NCBI GenBank assembly: GCA_027186245.1
Contig: CP114486.1
Coordinates: 5,547,501 to 5,611,500 of the forward strand
Direction: 5' to 3'
DNA length: 64,000 nucleotides
Source of the DNA: Coriaria nepalensis
Lineage: Eukaryota > Streptophyta > Magnoliopsida > Cucurbitales > Coriariaceae
The notes under the pieces were generated by a model. That model was not told where the DNA came from. It ran no database searches and saw nothing but the letters and a program-made list of their open reading frames with translations. Within the stretch, counting starts at the first letter, position 1; each line of letters begins with the position of its first letter. Shown here in pieces: positions 58,350 through 64,000 of the stretch. A program made the translations under genes and the position numbers.

Positions 58350-61310
58350 CACTTAAATGATTTGTTCACACATCTTTAACTAACCTCACCTCCTTAGAAT
58401 AAAGCTTCTTTACTTGTCGATCTATAATGTCCACTGGCTGCTTGACATAGGATAAATTTGGTTCAAGTTGAATTCGTTGTGCTTGTAAGCCATGGGATGA
58501 ATCCGGCATATATTTCCGATACATGAAAAACTAAGTTTATACCCGACATATCTAGTGGAAGTACTAAATGATAAGCCACAGCTCCAATCCGATCAAGGAC
58601 TTCAAAAGGACCAATATATCTAGAGCTTAACTTCCCTCTATTTCCAAATCTCATATGATTAACATAAGCTTTTTGCCTACTTTGTGCTGCCAAAATTCTT
58701 TCTCAAATTGATCAAACTTTATCAACTGCATCTTGAATGAGATCCGGTCTTAAGGGTAAATTTTCACCCACTTCAAACTAACCAATAGGTGATCTACAAC
58801 AACGATCATATAATGTTTCAAATGGGGTAATTTGGATACTAGCTTGATAGCTATTGTTGTAGGCTCATTCTACTAACAGAAAAGATTGATCGCAACTGCC
58901 TCCAAAATCAATAATTGACGTTCGAAGCATATCTTCAAGTGTATTAATCGTTCTTTCTGATTGTCCATCTGTTTGTAGATGAAAAGCGATACTTAGATCT
59001 AGACGAGTACCCAAGGCTTCTTGGAACACTCTCCAAAACTAAGATGTAAATTGTCACCCTCTATTCGAAATAATAGAAACCGGTACCCCGTGCAGGCTAA
59101 CAACCTTATCCTGATGAAGCTTTGCATATTGTGCAACTATGTAGGTAATCTTCAGTGGAAGGAAATGAGCGCACTTAGTCATTCTATCCATAATCACCCA
59201 TATAGAATTATACTCTTTGTCGGTATGGGGTAACCCCATTACAAAATCCATTGTGATGTGTTCCCTTTTCCATTCTGGCACTTGGAGGCTTTAGTGCATT
59301 CCTGCTTGTTTATGATGTTCTACCTTGACCTATTGACAAGTCTAAGAAACAAAGTCAACAACATATTTCTTCATACATTCCCACCAATAGATTTCTCTTA
59401 GGTTATTATACATTTTCATTGACCCTAGATGAATGGAGTAAATAGAAAGATGACATTCTTCTAAATTTCTCTTCTAAGGCATCCACATCAGGAACACAAA
59501 TATGATGACATAAACAAAGAATCTCATCTTCCTCAATTACAAAACCTAAAATCGCTTCTCTTCGATCTTCTTTAATCATTGCACTTAACTTTTCATCTTT
59601 TGATTGAGCTTCTCGAATACAATCTAACAAGGTTGAACGTATCAGAAAATGAGCTAAAAAGGATCTGGCCTCTTTAATTCTAAAACAAACTCCATTGCTT
59701 TCAAGTTGGTGAATTTCAACATTTAAAGGTCTCTTTATTGATGAGATATGAACTAAACTCCTAACTGACTTCCTACTTAGAGCATCAACCATCACATTAG
59801 CTTTTCCCGAATGGAGGTAATACAATCATAATCTTTAACCAATTCCATCCAACAATGTTGTCGAAGATTAAGATCTCTTTGCTCGAAAATGTATTTCAAG
59901 CTTTTATAGTCAGCGTATATCTTGGTGGTTTGACCATACAAATAGTGCCTCTAAATTTTAGTGTGAACACTACCGCCGCCATTTTGAGATCATGAGTAGG
60001 ATATGTTTGTTCATGCTTCTTAAGTTGACAAGAAGCATAAGCAATAACTCGACTATCTTGCATCAAAACACAACCTAGACCAATTCTCGAAGCATCACAA
60101 TAAACAATGTTGCCTCTAGATCGAAAAGGTAATGCTAGAGCAAGTAGGGTTGTTAAACAAGTCTTATGTTTCTAAAAAATATCTTCACAAGCTTCTGACC
60201 ATTAAAACTTTACAACCTTCTGAGTTAAGTTAGTCAATGGGGAGGCAATTCAGGATAAATCATTGACAAAGCGTTGATAGTACTCGACCAACCCCAAGAA
60301 GCTATGAATTTTAGTTACCAAAGTCGGTCTTAGCCAACTCTTTATTGTTGCGATCTTAGCCGGATCTACTTGAAGGCCCTCTCAAAGTTTGCAAAACTAT
60401 CTTTAAATGAACCACATGTCCTTCCTTTGTCATCAATAAACACAATCATAAATCGATCTAAGTATTGCTTAAAGACACGATTCATTAAATCCATAAAAGT
60501 TGTCGGAGCATTAGTCAATCCAAAAGACATGACAATGAATTCATAATGTCCATAACGCATGCGGAAAGTTGTTTTAAGAATGTCTTCACCTCTAACCTTT
60601 AACTGGTGATATTCCGAAAGAAAGTCAATCTTTGAAAAAGATTTCGCACCCTAGAGTTGATCAATAAAATCATCAATGCGAGGAAGGGGGCATTTAATAT
60701 GAATAGTCACCTTATTAAGTTATATGTAATTGATACACAAACGTAGGGTTCCATTCTTCTTTTTCATAAATAAAACTGGTGCACCCTAAGGAGAGACATT
60801 AGGACGAATAAACCCTTTCTCTAATAATTCGTTCTATTGCTCCTTCAACTCTTTAAGTTCAGCTGAAGCCATTTGATATGGGGGTATAAATATAGGACCA
60901 CAACCGAAAATAACATCAATATAAAATTCTATCTCCCTATCGAGAGTCAATTCGAGTAATTCTTCAGGGAATGCATCCTGAAATTCACAGATTATAAGGA
61001 TGTCCTTGACACTCGCTTGCATACCACGAGTGTCTCTTATTGTGGCTAAATATCCATTGCACCCATTTTTCAGAAGTTTTTTACCTTTCAATACCGATAT
61101 TAAATTAGGTGGTGTCATATTACCTTCCGCATTTATGTAAAAAGCTAATTCTTCTAGTAACTCAAACTTAACCAGTTTATAAAGGGAAACCAAAGTTGCA
61201 TGATAAGAGGCTAACCAATCCACGTCTAATATGACATCAAAGTCAAACATATCTAGCATGATCAAATCTGGTACCAACTCTCATTCTCGACACTAATGAC
61301 ACATGACTTG
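58350..61310 (-). mobile_element. Ty3/gypsy pol relic (PR-RT-RH-IN)
   Basis: Minus-strand domains in order from the right: protease end, LDMFDFDVILDVDWLASYH (61160-61277). RT follows, with EFYIDVIFGCGPIFIPPYQM (60834-61000) and [35 protein letters not shown] (60366-60560, both catalytic aspartates kept). RNase H ends in YLHSGKANVMVDALSRKS (59770-59825). Integrase has EHITMDFVMGLPHTDKEYNS and DRMTKCAHFLPLK (59054-59281), then the GPY/F-like end SSRYIGPFEVLDRIGAVAYH (58463-58693). Several frame breaks are present. Gag and both LTRs were not recognised; the right side is cut by a copia fragment. Confidence 0.75.
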
Positions 61311-61331
61311 TATACCGAGTCAACATTAATA

Positions 61332-62250
61332 ATAGGCTTGGGGATAAAGAGTTATAGGAGTTCGAATAATAATTAGTGGGATGTGATGTTAAATGAAAAA
61401 ATATATTTCCTTGCAAATTATCGAACTCTTCTATAGGTACTTCTCATGATGATAGATGAGAACACCATAATTAATATAGACCATACAACCCCTCCAAGTC
61501 CAAATGGATAGGAGGAGTAGGGCACCCTACTTAATAATCCTCATCCAGATGATGAAGTGTCTTGCATTATTGATGGAAATGAGAATGAACAAGATACTGT
61601 TGAAATATTTGAAACCTCTAACAATGGTAGTATTGATGATTATCAATTGGCTAAAGATAGGGATAGAAGGGATACTATACCTAATCCTAGATATTCCTAT
61701 ACTGACTTAATAGTTATAGCTCTTATGGCACGGTATGAGGTTCAAAATATAGAACCTAATAATTTTTTTGCAACTTTGTCTTCCACCAAAAGGAAGCATA
61801 AGAACGCGGCCATGGATGAGGAAATGAAATCCTTAAGGTTCAACGACACTTGATCAGTTATTCCTAGACTAGAAAAGAGAAGGGTAATTGACTACAAGTG
61901 CATTTTTAAACTTAACGAAGGTAAATGTAAAACTGGTCCTATTAGATATAAAGCTAGATTATTAGCAAAAAGATTCACTTAAAAAGAGGGCTTAGATTAT
62001 AATGAAAACTTTTCTCCTGTTGTGAAGTTTAAAACAATTAAGATGATACTTACTATTATTGCTTATTTTGATTTAAGATTAGATCAAATGGATGTCAAAA
62101 CTGTTTTTCTACATGGTGAACTGGATAAAACTATTTTTATGAATCAACATCATGGTTATATAGATCAAATATGTTCACTATTAGGAAAATACAGTAGGTT
62201 TCCTTTTGGGAAGGGATTACATCTAGGTAAGAACTTTTTAGAATATACAT
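61332..62250 (+). pseudogene. Copia integrase-end/RT fragment, copy A
   Basis: Begins in the integrase C-end (GDKEL.EF-NN-like, 'ggcttggggataaagag'), runs through the acidic linker (DEVSCIIDGNENEQDTVEIF, frame 61557-61853) and reaches the RT fingers and palm start, IVDYKCIFKLNEGKCKT-like, LDYNENFSPVVKFKTIKMIL and MDVKTVFLHGELDKTIFMNQ (62022-62255). It breaks off there. The same section recurs at 62770-63493. Confidence 0.65.
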
Positions 62251-62262
62251 GTTAATCTGTAG

Positions 62263-63560
62263 GTGTGGGTGTTTCTACTTAAGACTAAAGATGAAACCTT
62301 GGATAAATTTAATGCTTGGAAAACTTTAGTTAAGAAACAAATAGTCAGAAATATTATAGCTTTAAGAACAAATAATGGGTTGAAATTTTTTAACACCTTA
62401 CTTGATGATTACTATAAAGATAATGAGATAGAAAGACATAGAACAATAATTAGGACAACTCAACGTAATGGAATAGTTGAACGTATGAATAGGATTTTGT
62501 TAGAAAAGGCTAGATGTTGAATGTTTACTTCTGGTTTACCTAAATCGTTGTAAGGGGAAGCCTTATATATTGATGCTTATCTTAATAATAGGTGTCCATC
62601 TACTATCATGAATTTTGAATGCTCTGAAGAGATCTGGTCCAATAGACCACCTGTCATGAGCCATTTGAAAATCTTAAGTTATGTTGCCTATGCTCATAAA
62701 ATAGATCATATGTTGGACCTGAGATCTGTGAGGTATGTGTTCCTAGGATATCAAGAGGTTACAAAGGTTTATAGGCTTTGGGATAAAGAGTTTATAGGAG
62801 TTAGAATAATACTTAGTAGGAATGTAATATTAAATGAAAAAATGTTTCCTTGTAAATTATCTAACTCTTCTGTAGGTACTTCTCACGATGATATACAAAC
62901 TCATAAGAACACCATAAATAAGATGGAGCATACAACCCCTTTAAGTACAAATAGATATGAGTCGAAGGGAAGCCCACTCAATAATCGTCATCCAAATGAT
63001 TAAAAGTCTTGCACTATTGATGAAAATGAGAATGAATAAGACACTATTGAAATATTGGAAACCTCTAATAATGGTGATCTTGATGATTATCAATTGGGAA
63101 GAGATAGAAATAGAAGGGATTTTATACCTAATCCTAGATATTCTTATGTTGACATGATATTTACCACTCTTATGGTAAGTTATGAGGAAAGTGTAGTACC
63201 TACTAGTTTTTTTGCAGATATGTCTTCAAAAAAAAAAAGAGGAAACATTGGATGGCGGCCATTGATGGGTAAATGAAATCCTTAATGTTTAATGAAACCT
63301 AGTCTCTTGTTCTTAGAGAAAAAAAAAAGGGTAATTAAGTGCAAGTACATTTGTTACTTATTAGATATAAAACTATATTAGTAGCAAAAGGATTCACTCA
63401 AAAAGAGGGCTTAGATTATAACAAAACAATTTCACTTGTAATAAAGTTTAAAACTATTAGGATGATGCTTGATATTGTGGCTTATTTTGAATCATATAAT
63501 AGTGAGATAACATTGATTGTACAATTTGTTCGATACCTTAAGTTAAATTATATGTTTTAA
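62263..63560 (+). pseudogene. Copia integrase-RT fragment, copy B
   Basis: Starts with the integrase core: VFLLKTKDETLDKFNAWKTL, IIALRTNNGLKFFNTLLDDY, then NGIVERMNRILLEKARC with the conserved E. The C-part has KILSYVAYAHKIDHMLDLRS-VRYVFLGYQEVTKVYRLWDK. The linker and RT start of copy A follow again (62772 on), with [20 protein letters not shown] to about 63493. It lacks some 13 codons of copy A around 63345. All frames are broken by stops. Confidence 0.7.
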
Positions 63561-63710
63561 GTAGAATTAGAATTAAATTTCAGAAAACTAGCAAACAAAG
63601 CATTATAATGTTGCAATTGTATAATCTGAGCATGTGAACTTGTAGGTACAGCCATAATGCTTTAAGAATCATATAATTGTGAGATAACATTGATTGTAGC
63701 ATTTTAGATG
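63488..63710 (+). repeat. Direct repeat of about 36 bases
   Basis: gaatcatataatagtgagat starts at about 63489 and gaatcatataattgtgagat at about 63667; both continue as aacattgattgta. The copies are some 178 bases apart and the first overlaps the end of the copia fragment. Confidence 0.75.
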
Positions 63711-64000
63711 CTAAACCAACCATTTAGCCAAGATGAGGAGGGCTAGTGTATCGCATATCAAATTTTGGACATTAGTAGTGAGATTAGAACTTGAAAGAGA
63801 GATATACAGTGTAGTTTAGTAATTTGAGTTATTTGAATTGCATTTGACATCCCTAATGATCATGTTGTCCATCTTTGCATATTTTGATGTTTAGAACCAT
63901 CGGAGGATCATCTTACTACTCCATCTGGGGTTTGAACATATTAGAGCCCAAGGAGGCTGACATTGAGTTCATAATTATAGCATATTAGTTTTCAATAGTT
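63561..64000. other. Window end, no gene seen
   Basis: A/T-rich sequence that is probably further decayed retroelement DNA; no domain can be read. Confidence 0.35.

Overview
The window looks like nuclear DNA of a eudicot plant. It is A/T-rich, has short GT-AG introns, and carries plant-only families: a LEC2-type B3 regulator, a RALF peptide and a nuclear-encoded plastid ribosomal protein S5. Ty1/copia and Ty3/gypsy relics fill much of the space between genes. I cannot name the species from the sequence alone. I found no rRNA, tRNA or CRISPR array.

Five host genes can be supported. A LEA-type gene with a probable mitochondrial presequence lies at 9555-10370 (+); its frame is broken by one base and two ABRE-like sites sit just upstream. 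A LEC2-like seed transcription factor with six coding exons lies at 18858-21757 (-). A plastid RPS5 gene with two exons lies at 35070-36513 (+). A small membrane protein resembling the Pkr1 V-ATPase assembly family, with three exons, lies at 38801-39952 (-). A single-exon RALF prepropeptide lies at 49158-49520 (+). They do not form a cluster or pathway, although the LEC2-like gene and the ABRE-bearing LEA gene both fit seed maturation or desiccation.

The rest is mostly mobile DNA. About 1.3-7.9 kb is a decayed Tat-like gypsy element with an antisense ORF near its 3' end. About 11.6-17.3 kb is a copia relic interrupted by a minus-strand gypsy element that has lost its integrase. About 26.3-31.6 kb is one copia insertion with a matched 5-bp target duplication whose 5' internal half is inverted relative to the 3' half. 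About 40.8-48.2 kb is a copia element with long LTRs and a target duplication, containing LTR-like sequence in inverted orientation. About 51.2-53.6 kb is a copia relic with an internal tandem duplication. About 58.3-61.3 kb is a gypsy pol relic, and 61.3-63.6 kb holds two direct copies of a copia segment. A foldback (MITE-like) element lies at 10.79-11.33 kb.

The most unusual structure is the scrambled copia element at 26331-31594. I saw no convincing new multigene system.
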